Below, piece after piece: positions 52,218 through 59,833 of a DNA stretch of 64,000 nt (its first letter is position 1; the number at the start of each line of letters is the position of its first letter). This DNA comes from Burkholderia cepacia (GTDB taxonomy: Bacteria > Pseudomonadota > Gammaproteobacteria > Burkholderiales > Burkholderiaceae). The notes below the pieces were generated by a model that was not told the DNA's origin, made no database searches, and was given only the letters and a program-made list of their open reading frames with translations. The position numbers and the translations under genes were made by a program. The stretch lies in contig NZ_CP013444.1 of the NCBI RefSeq assembly GCF_001718835.1, positions 1,860,001 to 1,924,000 on the forward strand, in the 5' to 3' direction.

Positions 52218-53992
52218 ACGGTCACCAGCGGGGCGGGATTTTTCAGGTATTGCTCGCGGATCGCACGTGCCGACCAGTAGGCCAGCGCCGCGATGATCCC
52301 GGTCGGGTTGTAGCCGATGCCCTGCGGCAGCGCCGATGCGCCCATCACGAACACGTTGTGCACGTCCCAGCACTGCAGGTAGCGGTTCAGCACGCTCGTC
52401 TTCGGGTCGGTGCCCATGATCGCGCCGCCGACGAGGTGGGTCGTCTGGTACGCGCGCGAATCGAAGTGCTTGCCGAACTCGCGCGTCGACACGCCGATCG
52501 CCTTCGGCCCCATCGCCTCCGCGATCTTCTTCATCTGCCCGGTCACGTACTGCGCCATCCTGATGTCGTTGTCCTTCCAGTCGAAGGTCATCCGCAGCAG
52601 CGGCTGGCCGTACGAATCGCGATAGGTCGGATCGAGGTCGAGGTACACGTCGCGATACGACATGTTGGTGCCGTGCGCATCCATCGAGATCGTGTGCGCG
52701 TAGTTGTCCTTGACCGCCTTCTTCCACGCCGAGCCCCACTGCGGCGTACCGGGCGGCGTCGCGATGCCGCTGATCGGCTTCACGCCGGCCTGGTTCACCC
52801 ACAGCGGCGAGCCGCCGACGAAGCCGAGCGGGCCGTGGTCGAAGTTGTCCGCGTTGAAATCGTCCACCGCGACGCCGTTGCCGCCCGCGCCGATGAACGG
52901 ATTCGTGTAGGTGTCCTTGTCGAAGAATGCCTTGATCGTCGACAGGTTCTGGTACGCGAAATTGCGGCCCACCACGCCTTCGCCCGAGATCGGGTCGTAC
53001 GGCTTGCCGATGCCCGACAGCAGCAGCAGGTGCACGTTGTGGTACTGGAACGCGGCCACGATCACGAGATCGGCCGGCTGGTGCACTTCACGCCCGGCCG
53101 GATCGACGTAGGTGACGCCCGTCGCGCGCTTCTTCGTGTCGTCGAGGTCGACGCGCAGCACGTGGCACTTCGAGCGCAGCTCGAAGTTCGGCGCCTGTTT
53201 CAGCGCGGGCAGGATGTTCAGGTTCGGCGACGCCTTCGAGTACATGTAGCATGCGTAACCGCTGCAGTAGCCGCAGAAGTTGCACGGGCCCATCTGTACG
53301 CCGTACGGGTTCGTGTACGGGCCCGACGTGTTCGCCGACGGCAGCCGGTACGGATGCAGGCCGAGCGACTTCGCTGCATCGAAGAAGCGCTGCGCCGAAT
53401 ACGTGTTGAGCTGCGCGGGCAGCGGGAAGTTGTCGCTGCGGTTCGCCTCGAACACGTTGCCGTCGCCGACCACCTTGCCGCCGACCTTGTACGCCTGCCC
53501 CGACGTGCCGAACACCTTCTCCGCGAAATCGAAATGCGGCTCGAGCTCGTCGTAGGTCACGCCCGTGTCCTGGATCGTCATCCCTTCGGGGATGAACTTC
53601 TTGCCGTAGCGCTCTTCATAGTGGCTGCGCAAGCGCAGTTCTTCCGGCGTGATCCGGAAATGCACGCCCGACCAGTGCAGCCCCGCGCCGCCCACGCCTT
53701 CACCCGGCAGGAACGCGGCGAGCTGCCGGTACGGCAGAGCGGTGTCCTGCAGCCCGTGGCGGATCGACACCGTCGTCTTCGACAGGTCGAGGAACAGCTT
53801 CTTGCGGATGTTGTAGGTCAGCTCGTCGATCGTGTTCGGATACGCGCCGTCCGGATAGGTGTCGCGATACTCGCCGCGCTCGAGCGCGACCACGTTCAGG
53901 CCCGCTTCGGTCAGTTCCTTCGCGAGGATCGCGCCGGTCCAGCCGAAGCCGACGATCACCGCATCGACATGCGGTTTTTTCTCTGCGGCCAT
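52214..53992 (-). CDS. GMC-family flavoprotein, large subunit of gluconate/polyol dehydrogenase
   Basis: 592 residues from the ATG at 53992. FAD dinucleotide-binding motif VDAVIVGFGWTGAILAKELTEAGLNVVALERG at 10-40, GGAGLHWSGVHFRITPEEL, a cysteine-rich GPCNFCGYCSGYACYMYSKAS block, and the C-terminal FVMGASALPQGIGYNPTGIIAALA. Catalytic His are expected near HLVGGAIMGTDP. It oxidises a sugar acid or polyol (gluconate to 2-ketogluconate in named relatives) in the periplasm. It has no signal of its own and is probably carried out with the Tat-targeted small subunit, whose stop shares one base with this start. Confidence 0.92.
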   Translation of the reverse strand: MAAEKKPHVDAVIVGFGWTGAILAKELTEAGLNVVALERGEYRDTYPDGAYPNTIDELTYNIRKKLFLDLSKTTVSIRHGLQDTALPYRQLAAFLPGEGVGGAGLHWSGVHFRITPEELRLRSHYEERYGKKFIPEGMTIQDTGVTYDELEPHFDFAEKVFGTSGQAYKVGGKVVGDGNVFEANRSDNFPLPAQLNTYSAQRFFDAAKSLGLHPYRLPSANTSGPYTNPYGVQMGPCNFCGYCSGYACYMYSKASPNLNILPALKQAPNFELRSKCHVLRVDLDDTKKRATGVTYVDPAGREVHQPADLVIVAAFQYHNVHLLLLSGIGKPYDPISGEGVVGRNFAYQNLSTIKAFFDKDTYTNPFIGAGGNGVAVDDFNADNFDHGPLGFVGGSPLWVNQAGVKPISGIATPPGTPQWGSAWKKAVKDNYAHTISMDAHGTNMSYRDVYLDLDPTYRDSYGQPLLRMTFDWKDNDIRMAQYVTGQMKKIAEAMGPKAIGVSTREFGKHFDSRAYQTTHLVGGAIMGTDPKTSVLNRYLQCWDVHNVFVMGASALPQGIGYNPTGIIAALAYWSARAIREQYLKNPAPLVTV

Positions 53993-54732
53993 CAGCTGCG
54001 CTCCCCGTTGATCGAGACGGGGCCGTACGGATACGGCTTGCCGCCCTGGTTGACGAAATCCATGAAGTCCGCGCGTGCGCCGGGAAAACCGATCATCTTC
54101 CACGCGGCCATGTCGTGATTGCCGCCATGCACCGGATCGCAGAAGTAGCCTTCGCGCGTGTTCTGCAGCAACTGGCCGAAGAACACGCCGGGCGGCACGT
54201 CGTCGATCTGCGCGCCGCCCTTCTCCAGCGCGCCGAGCACGGTATCGCGCGTCGGCGCGTCGAGATCCGCGAACGCCTTGCCGTGGGTCTTCTCGCAATA
54301 GCGGTTGACCGCCGCGATACCGAGCCGGTAGATGTCGCGCGGCACCAGCTTCAGCTGGTAGCCGAGCTCGGGCACGCCCTGCTGGAACGGCCCCTGCATG
54401 TACCAGGTCGCGCCGTGGGCATACGGCGTCTCCATCTGGCGGTCGATGAATTCGGGCACGCCCGATTCGAGCGCGCCGGGGCCTTCGGCGTCGGCCGGAA
54501 TCAGCCGGTCGACGGCGGCCTGGACGAACGCCCACTCCCGGGCATCGAAGAAAGTCGGTTTGTACGGCGCTTGCGCGGCGTCGGCCGATGCGGCGCGCGC
54601 GCCGCCGGCCGTGGTCGCGGCGGCCGACGACGGCCGCAGGTCGCAGCCGGCGACCGACGCGATCGGCACGAGCGCGACCGACGTGCGCAGGAAACGGCGG
54701 CGCGAGTTGGGTTTGTCAGGTGGCGTGGACAT
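53992..54732 (-). CDS. Small (gamma) subunit 3 of gluconate/polyol dehydrogenase
   Basis: 246 residues from the ATG at 54732. Twin-arginine signal: SRRRFLRTSVALVPIASVAGC; the Cys also gives a possible lipobox. Family pattern of gluconate 2-dehydrogenase subunit 3 follows, with FFDAREWAFVQAAVDRLIPAD, GVPEFIDRQMETPY, and FFGQLLQNTREGYFCDPVHGGN near the C-terminus. It is known to guide folding and Tat export of the flavoprotein. First gene of the operon; the start lies 355 bases from a palindrome at 55087-55106. Order small-large-cytochrome is the usual one. Confidence 0.9.
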   Translation of the reverse strand: MSTPPDKPNSRRRFLRTSVALVPIASVAGCDLRPSSAAATTAGGARAASADAAQAPYKPTFFDAREWAFVQAAVDRLIPADAEGPGALESGVPEFIDRQMETPYAHGATWYMQGPFQQGVPELGYQLKLVPRDIYRLGIAAVNRYCEKTHGKAFADLDAPTRDTVLGALEKGGAQIDDVPPGVFFGQLLQNTREGYFCDPVHGGNHDMAAWKMIGFPGARADFMDFVNQGGKPYPYGPVSINGERS

Positions 54733-55254
54733 GGTCGGTTGATGATGTTGGGGACAGCGCTTCGAACACGCGCAAACAGCCGGTGCCGCGCGCGACGGCC
54801 GGGCCGAGCCGCGATACACCCGGCCGCCCTTTTTATTTCGTGTTGCGAATTACCTTGGTGCCGCCGGCGGATTCGCGCAGTGCGCAACGCCCGCCGCCAT
54901 GCAGCCGCTTTCGGCACGTTCCATCGGACTCCAAAGCGGTCAAGCCTCTTGCGGGCCTTATCGTCGGACAAATTCACGCCTGCCGGGCCGGATTTGCCCT
55001 GGTCGCCGGTTCCGGCGAAGGCAAAGTCGGCAAGAACCGATAAACGCGCCCCGCTCGACGGCCTGAATCGACGCCCCGCGAATCATAAATGGAACCGGTT
55101 CCATTTCAAAGTATTTTAACGCAACTCATTAGATCGAAAAATGCAACAATCGCAATGCTTCAGGTATGGAGGGGCGTAAAGATGAGGAAAACTGCAGGCT
55201 GACGGCCGGCGCACGACAGTCATCCGTCGAAATCTGCTAGGCTTGCGCCTCGAT
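54733..55254. other. Divergent intergenic region, dehydrogenase operon / kptA
   Basis: 522 bases without a gene. Holds the likely promoters for both sides. The AT-rich stretch 55080-55160 is notable and contains a 20-bp palindrome listed separately. Elsewhere no repeat or small gene seen. Confidence 0.5.
55087..55106. promoter_or_regulatory. Perfect 20-bp palindrome, LacI/GalR-type operator candidate
   Basis: AAATGGAACCGGTTCCATTT, fully symmetrical with a central CG, as in LacI-family operators. It lies 149 bases upstream of kptA and 355 bases upstream of the dehydrogenase operon. A LacI-family regulator is not encoded in the window. Role inferred from symmetry and place. Confidence 0.65.
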
Positions 55255-55827
55255 ATGAATACCGATACCAAGAAGACTCTCGACGAGACCAGCAAATACC
55301 TGAGCTACGTCCTCCGCCACGCGCCGCAGGCAGTCGGCCTGCAGCTCGACCCGGAAGGCTGGGCGGATCTCGATGCGCTCATCGCCGGCGCATCCCGCGC
55401 CGGGCGCGCCCTCGATCGGGCGACGATTCAGGCCGTGGTCGCCACCAACGACAAGAAGCGCTTCGCGCTATCCGACGACGGCCGGCGCATCCGCGCGGTG
55501 CAAGGCCACTCGACGCCGGCCGTGCAGCGGCAATACCCGGAGCAGCGCCCGCCGGACGTGCTCTATCACGGCACCGCGACGCGCTTTCTCGATTCCATTC
55601 GCGAACAGGGGCTGAAGGCCGGCGCACGCCATCACGTGCATCTGTCCCGGGACGTGACGACGGCCATCGCGGTCGGCACGCGCTACGGCAAGCCGGTGGT
55701 GCTCGCGATCGACGCGCAGCGCATGCACGCGCGCGGCTTCAGGTTCTTCGTGGCCGAGAACGGCGTGTGGCTCACCGACGCGGTGCCTGCCGAGTTCCTG
55801 TCGACGCTCGACACGCCCGCCGCCTGA
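55255..55827 (+). CDS. kptA: RNA 2'-phosphotransferase KptA/Tpt1
   Basis: 190 residues from the ATG at 55255. Family signature: SKYLSYVLRHAPQAVGLQLDPEGWADLDAL (catalytic Arg-His in LRHAP), YHGTATRFLDSI, ARHHVHLSRDVTTAIAVGTRYGKPVVLAID and GFRFFVAENGVWLTDAVP. Transfers an internal 2'-phosphate from RNA to NAD, releasing ADP-ribose 1'',2''-cyclic phosphate. In yeast this finishes tRNA splicing; bacteria lack that pathway, so the natural substrate is unknown. Monocistronic, with no RNA ligase or rtcB neighbour here. No strong ribosome site is seen before the start. Confidence 0.93.
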   Translation: MNTDTKKTLDETSKYLSYVLRHAPQAVGLQLDPEGWADLDALIAGASRAGRALDRATIQAVVATNDKKRFALSDDGRRIRAVQGHSTPAVQRQYPEQRPPDVLYHGTATRFLDSIREQGLKAGARHHVHLSRDVTTAIAVGTRYGKPVVLAIDAQRMHARGFRFFVAENGVWLTDAVPAEFLSTLDTPAA

Positions 55828-55907
55828 ACCGACTGCGCGGCAGCGCACCGCGTCATGCCGGGTGAGCGCCGCTGCCGTACCGCGGCAGACTGCGCTCGCG
55901 GCAACGG

Positions 55908-56324
55908 TCAGCGCACCCAGAACATCGACGCGATCGACAGCGACAACGCCGCGCACAGCGGCGAATAGCAGAGCGTATCCATCCGGGCGAACCGTGATCC
56001 GCGGATGTGCTTGAAGAAGCCGACGTAACGGAAATCGCCGACGGCCCGCACCGCGAAGATCAATGCGAGCGCAACGGTCGCGAACGCGACCGCGCTCGCA
56101 TGCGGGCTCGCCCCCAGCCAGCCGGCCCGCGCGGCGATCACCCCGGCGCCGGCGAGCAGCGCCGCCGCCACCGCGAACGTGCCGGCGGCACTCGGCCGCA
56201 GCACCGGCTCGCCGTCGAGTTCGGGAATCGCCGCCCCCTTGCCCACTCGGCCGCCGCATGCCCAATAGACGTGGATCAGCGCGATCGCGCAAAGCGTCGG
56301 CACGCTGAAATACGCAGCGGTCAT
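55908..56324 (-). CDS. Small membrane protein, DUF3995-like
   Basis: 138 residues from the ATG at 56324. Four membrane segments: about 5-22, 45-65, 75-95 and 115-135. Begins MTAAYFSVPTLCAIALIHVYWACGGRVGKGAAIPEL, with HVYWACGG near the first segment and FRYVGFFKHIRGSRFARMDT before the last, a pattern I associate with DUF3995. No function is known. It is on its own between kptA (convergent) and the next gene (divergent). Confidence 0.75.
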   Translation of the reverse strand: MTAAYFSVPTLCAIALIHVYWACGGRVGKGAAIPELDGEPVLRPSAAGTFAVAAALLAGAGVIAARAGWLGASPHASAVAFATVALALIFAVRAVGDFRYVGFFKHIRGSRFARMDTLCYSPLCAALSLSIASMFWVR

Positions 56325-56703
56325 GGTGAATCCGTCTCCTTGTGTCCCGGTAATTCGCCGGCCCTCGATCCGGCGCGCGGCGTGCATGCCGCGAAGCGTA
56401 TGACGATACCGAAATCGCGCGCGCCGTGCATTGCGGCGTCCGGTCGCGGGTCCGGCAATGGCCGACGCCGCTTCGCGCCGGCCTTCCGTCGCGGCCGCGC
56501 TCCATGAGCGACACCCGGCCATGCGCGAGCTTTCCGCTGCGCAGCAGCAAAAGCCGCTCGCTGCGTTGCCAGCCTCCGCGTCGCGGCGTTCATGCGCGCC
56601 GCCGCTTGACTTCCATCCGTGCACTACTACCCTTTTATTCCAGGACTGCAGTCGAGGCATGAACGCGAAACCGCTCACGCCTGCCTGCCGGAGGAACCGC
56701 TTG
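56325..56703. other. Divergent intergenic region
   Basis: 379 bases between the DUF3995-like gene and the unknown gene at 56704. GC-rich, no gene or clear repeat; the AT-richer piece at about 56625-56645 is the best promoter candidate for the plus-strand gene. Confidence 0.4.
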
Positions 56704-57138
56704 ATGAATGAAGCCCTCGAACGCCGCGCGCTGCTGCTGCATCTCGGCAGCGTGATGCGTACCCTCAGTTGCCTGCTCGAAAGCGAGCGCGACGACGCCG
56801 CGATCGGCGCGCTGATCGCGACGCGGCCGATGCTTGCCGACCTGCCGCTGCTCGAACACGTGTTCGATCACATGACGGTGCGCGAATTCGCGAGCGCCGT
56901 GCTGCATGCGTTCTGCCTGTGGCCGCAGTTGCTGCTCGATGCGCAGCTCGATCGCGACGCGCTCGCCGCGCCGGTCTGCGGGAAGCTGTTCGCCGGCAAT
57001 CCGCGCGGCTGGACACGCTATGTCGAATCGCTCGCGGCCGACGTGCCGTGGTTCGGCGCGGGCATCCAGCCCGCGGAATCGCGCGCCGAGCGCGCGGCGC
57101 CGGCGGAACCGGCGGACCCGATCGCGAAGACCGCATAA
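56704..57138 (+). CDS. Unknown protein of 144 residues
   Basis: ATG at 56704 chosen because of GGAGGA eight bases upstream; an in-frame ATG at 56659 has GAGG too close to it. Sequence starts MNEALERRALLLHLGSVMRTLSCLLESERDDAAIGALIA and is helical, with pairs of Leu/Ala-rich helices and a Pro-rich C-terminus. No signal peptide, membrane segment or motif recognised. The IS element begins about 115 bases after the stop, so a downstream partner may have been separated. Confidence 0.65.
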   Translation: MNEALERRALLLHLGSVMRTLSCLLESERDDAAIGALIATRPMLADLPLLEHVFDHMTVREFASAVLHAFCLWPQLLLDAQLDRDALAAPVCGKLFAGNPRGWTRYVESLAADVPWFGAGIQPAESRAERAAPAEPADPIAKTA

Positions 57139-57371
57139 AGCCGTCGCGACAGGACACGCCGACGCGCACGCATCGCCGTGCGCGCGGACGAACGCGGCCG
57201 ACCGCCCGGGCCGCGGTGGAACACGGATAACGAAGGCCCGTGGAGAATTGAAATGAACGCGTCCCACCCGTGAATGTGAGTGCGGAGGAAGAGGTGGATC
57301 CTCACGGGCCAACGGCATCGATGTGCCCAGGTGGAAAATGCACGCATTTCCCGGCAACCGGAGGATCCACG

Positions 57372-58391
57372 ATGAACAGTATGGCCGTAGGCGTGGACAT
57401 CGCCAAGCACGTTTTCCAGGTGCATTACGTCGATCAGGAAAGCGGAGAGATCGTGAACAAGCCGCTCAAGCGGGCCAAGTTTCTTGAGCACTTCGCCAAC
57501 CGTACGCCCTGTCTGATCGGGATGGAAGCATGTGGCGGAGCGCACCACTGGGCGCGGCAACTGACGAAGATGGGGCACGAGGTCAGGCTGATGCCGGCCG
57601 AGTTCGTGAAGGCGTTCAACATCCGCAACAAGAACGATGCGGCGGATGCCCGTGCGATCTGGCTGGCGGTGCAGCAGCCGGGCAAGCCGGTGGCAGTGAA
57701 GAGCGAGATGCAGCAGGCCATGCTGGCGCTGCACCGGCTGCGCGAGCAGTTGGTGAAGTTCCGGACGATGCAGAGCAACGGACTGCGTGGGTTGCTGACG
57801 GAATACGGTGAGGTGATGAGCAAGGGGCGAGCCAAGCTGGATAAGGAGATACCGGCTGCGCTTAAGCGGATCGCGGAGCGTCTACCTGCCGTGCTGATCG
57901 ATACGTTGCGCGAACAGTGGAACGGCCTGGCGAAGCTCGACGGGCAGATCGCCGAGATCGAGCGGCGCATGCGCGAGTGGAAGAAGGCGGATGCGGCCGT
58001 AAAAGCGGTCAGCGAGATTCCCGGAGTCGGGCTGCTGACGGCCACGGCCGCGGTGGCCATGATGGGCGATCCGAAGGCATTCAGCTCAGGCCGGGAGTTC
58101 GCCGCCTGGGCGGGCCTGGTGCCCAAACAGACCGGCACGGGCGGCAAGGTGAACCTGCACGGGATCAGCAAACGCGGTGACACGTATTTGCGCACGCTGC
58201 TGATTCACGGCGCGCGCTCCGTGTTGAGTCATGCGAAAGAACCCGGTCCTTGGGTCGAGCAGATGAAAAAGCGGCGGCCGCCGAATGTCGTGATCGTCGC
58301 GCTGGCCAACAAGATGGCGCGGACGATCTGGGCGGTGCTCGCCCATGGGAGACCGTACCGGAAGGACTACGTGAGCGTGAAACCGGCCTGA
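57372..58391 (+). CDS. IS110/IS1111 transposase (DEDD recombinase)
   Basis: 339 residues from the ATG at 57372. RuvC-like DEDD domain: D9 in VGVDIAKHVF, E52 in IGMEACGGAHH, and D89/D92 in RNKNDAADA. The C-terminal Tnp_20 domain has PGVGLLTATA, FSSGREFAAWAGLVPKQTGTGGKVNLHGISKRGD with the nucleophile Ser region, and LIHGARS. Full length and apparently intact. IS110 transposases are now known to act with an element-encoded RNA that picks target and donor sites. The gene reads toward ald. Confidence 0.95.
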   Translation: MNSMAVGVDIAKHVFQVHYVDQESGEIVNKPLKRAKFLEHFANRTPCLIGMEACGGAHHWARQLTKMGHEVRLMPAEFVKAFNIRNKNDAADARAIWLAVQQPGKPVAVKSEMQQAMLALHRLREQLVKFRTMQSNGLRGLLTEYGEVMSKGRAKLDKEIPAALKRIAERLPAVLIDTLREQWNGLAKLDGQIAEIERRMREWKKADAAVKAVSEIPGVGLLTATAAVAMMGDPKAFSSGREFAAWAGLVPKQTGTGGKVNLHGISKRGDTYLRTLLIHGARSVLSHAKEPGPWVEQMKKRRPPNVVIVALANKMARTIWAVLAHGRPYRKDYVSVKPA

Positions 58392-58654
58392 TTGGTTCAT
58401 GCGCAGTAGAACATCAACGTTTAACACAGGGTGAACGTCGAAAGGTTGCGCAGCAATCGAGTGTGATGACAAACCAGGTAGGACCGGGACTCGCTAAACC
58501 TGAATGGGTTGGAGAGCTTCGAGCTCGCCCGGAGAATGAGGTGCGAGTCAGCGTATTTCATAGGGGCCCGCAGCGGCAGTACCGGCTGCAACAAGGCCGG
58601 ATATAGAGCTGCTGCCCATCCTGTCTGTCGTAACACACGAGAACTGTTGCAAAC
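58392..58654 (+). ncRNA. Candidate guide (bridge/seek) RNA region of the IS1111 element
   Basis: The non-coding stretch between the transposase stop and the right inverted repeat is where IS1111 elements encode their targeting RNA (family knowledge). Visible structure: a GAGCT-TCG-AGCTC hairpin near 58517-58529 and longer-range pairing between AACCAGGT and ACCTGAATGGGTT around 58474-58512. Boundaries and expression cannot be read from sequence alone. Confidence 0.45.
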
Positions 58655-58678
58655 GGGACGCGTTCATATAGGTGACCC

Positions 58679-59794
58679 ATGCTGATCGGCGTGCCGAAGG
58701 AGATCAAGAACCACGAATACCGTGTCGGCCTCACGCCGGCCGGCGCGCGCGAACTCACTCGGCACGGCCACCGCGTGCTGGTGCAGCGCGGCGCGGGCAC
58801 CGCGATCGGGCTGCACGACGACCACTATGCGGCGGCCGGCGCGACGCTGTGCGACGGCGCGGCCGACGTGTTCGCGCAGGCCGACATGATCATCAAGGTC
58901 AAGGAGCCGCAGCCGGCGGAATGCGCGATGTTGCGGCGCGGGCAGATCCTCTACACGTACCTGCATCTCGCGCCCGATCCCGCACAGGCCGCGGCGCTCG
59001 TGAAGTCCGGCGCCGTCTGCATCGCCTACGAAACCGTGACGGGCCCGGGCGGCGGCCTGCCGTTGCTCGCGCCGATGAGCGAGGTGGCCGGACGCATGTC
59101 GATCCAGGTCGCGGCGACCCACCTCGAAAGCCCGCGCGGCGGGCGCGGCCTGCTGATGGCCGGTGTGCCCGGCGTGCCGGCCGCGCACGTCGTCGTGCTC
59201 GGCGCGGGCGTGGTGGGCACCGGCGCGCTGCAGATGGCGGTCGGCCTCGGCGCGCGCGTCACCGTGCTCGACACCAACGTGAACCGGCTGCGCCAGCTCG
59301 ACCTCGTGTTCGCCAACCGGATCGCGACCGTCTGCTCGAACGCGCACACGATCGACGAAGCCGTGCGCGATGCCGACGTCGTGATCGGCGCCGTGCTCGT
59401 GCCGGGCGCGTCGGCGCCGCGGCTCGTCACGCGCGACATGATCGCGACGATGCGCACGGGGGCGGTCGTCGTCGACGTCGCGATCGACCAGGGCGGATGC
59501 TTCGAGACTTCGCATGCGACGACGCACGCGGCCCCGACCTTCGTCGTCGACGGCGTCGTGCACTACTGCGTCGCGAACATGCCCGGCGCGGTCGCGCGCA
59601 CGTCGACGTTCGCGCTGAACAACGCGACGCTCGGGCACGCGCTCGCACTCGCCGACAAGGGCTGGAAGCAGGCGATGACCGACGATCCGCATCTGCGCGC
59701 GGGCCTGAACGTGTGCGACGGGCACATCACGTACGAAGCGGTCGCGCTGGCGCTCGGCCTGCCCTACGTGCCCGCGGAGGGCATGCTGGCGTGA
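58679..59794 (+). CDS. ald: Alanine dehydrogenase Ald
   Basis: 371 residues, standard size. Starts MLIGVPKEIKNHEYRVGLTP. Active-site residues are in their known places: Arg15, Lys75 (IIKVKEPQ) and His96 (YTYLHLAPDP). The NAD-binding motif VVVLGAGVVGTGALQMAVGLGA lies near 170-190. Reaction: L-alanine plus NAD and water to pyruvate, NADH and ammonium, in the cytoplasm. The gene starts right after the IS element; only about 11 bases remain between the IS repeat and the ATG, including AGGTGA as a ribosome site. Native promoter control is probably lost or replaced. Convergent with pncB. Confidence 0.95.
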   Translation: MLIGVPKEIKNHEYRVGLTPAGARELTRHGHRVLVQRGAGTAIGLHDDHYAAAGATLCDGAADVFAQADMIIKVKEPQPAECAMLRRGQILYTYLHLAPDPAQAAALVKSGAVCIAYETVTGPGGGLPLLAPMSEVAGRMSIQVAATHLESPRGGRGLLMAGVPGVPAAHVVVLGAGVVGTGALQMAVGLGARVTVLDTNVNRLRQLDLVFANRIATVCSNAHTIDEAVRDADVVIGAVLVPGASAPRLVTRDMIATMRTGAVVVDVAIDQGGCFETSHATTHAAPTFVVDGVVHYCVANMPGAVARTSTFALNNATLGHALALADKGWKQAMTDDPHLRAGLNVCDGHITYEAVALALGLPYVPAEGMLA

Positions 59795-59809
59795 CCCGGC
59801 CCGCGCGCG

Positions 59810-59833
59810 GGCGCCGCGCCGTCACGCGGCGCC
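59810..59833. terminator. Hairpin between ald and pncB
   Basis: 9-bp perfect stem GGCGCCGCG / CGCGGCGCC, 6-base loop, in the gap between two convergent stops and overlapping the pncB stop. No T-run; moderate support. Confidence 0.4.

Larger units (their letters stand above)
57253..58667 (+). mobile_element. IS110-family element, IS1111 subgroup
   Basis: About 1.41 kb bounded by a perfect 13-bp inverted repeat, ATGAACGCGTCCC (57253-57265) and GGGACGCGTTCAT (58655-58667). In IS1111-type elements these repeats are subterminal, so true ends are probably a few bases outside. It holds one transposase gene with a short left non-coding end (about 120 bases) and a long right one (about 275 bases), the pattern of this subgroup. 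GC is lower than in the neighbours. The right end stops about 11 bases before the ald start codon. Confidence 0.85.
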
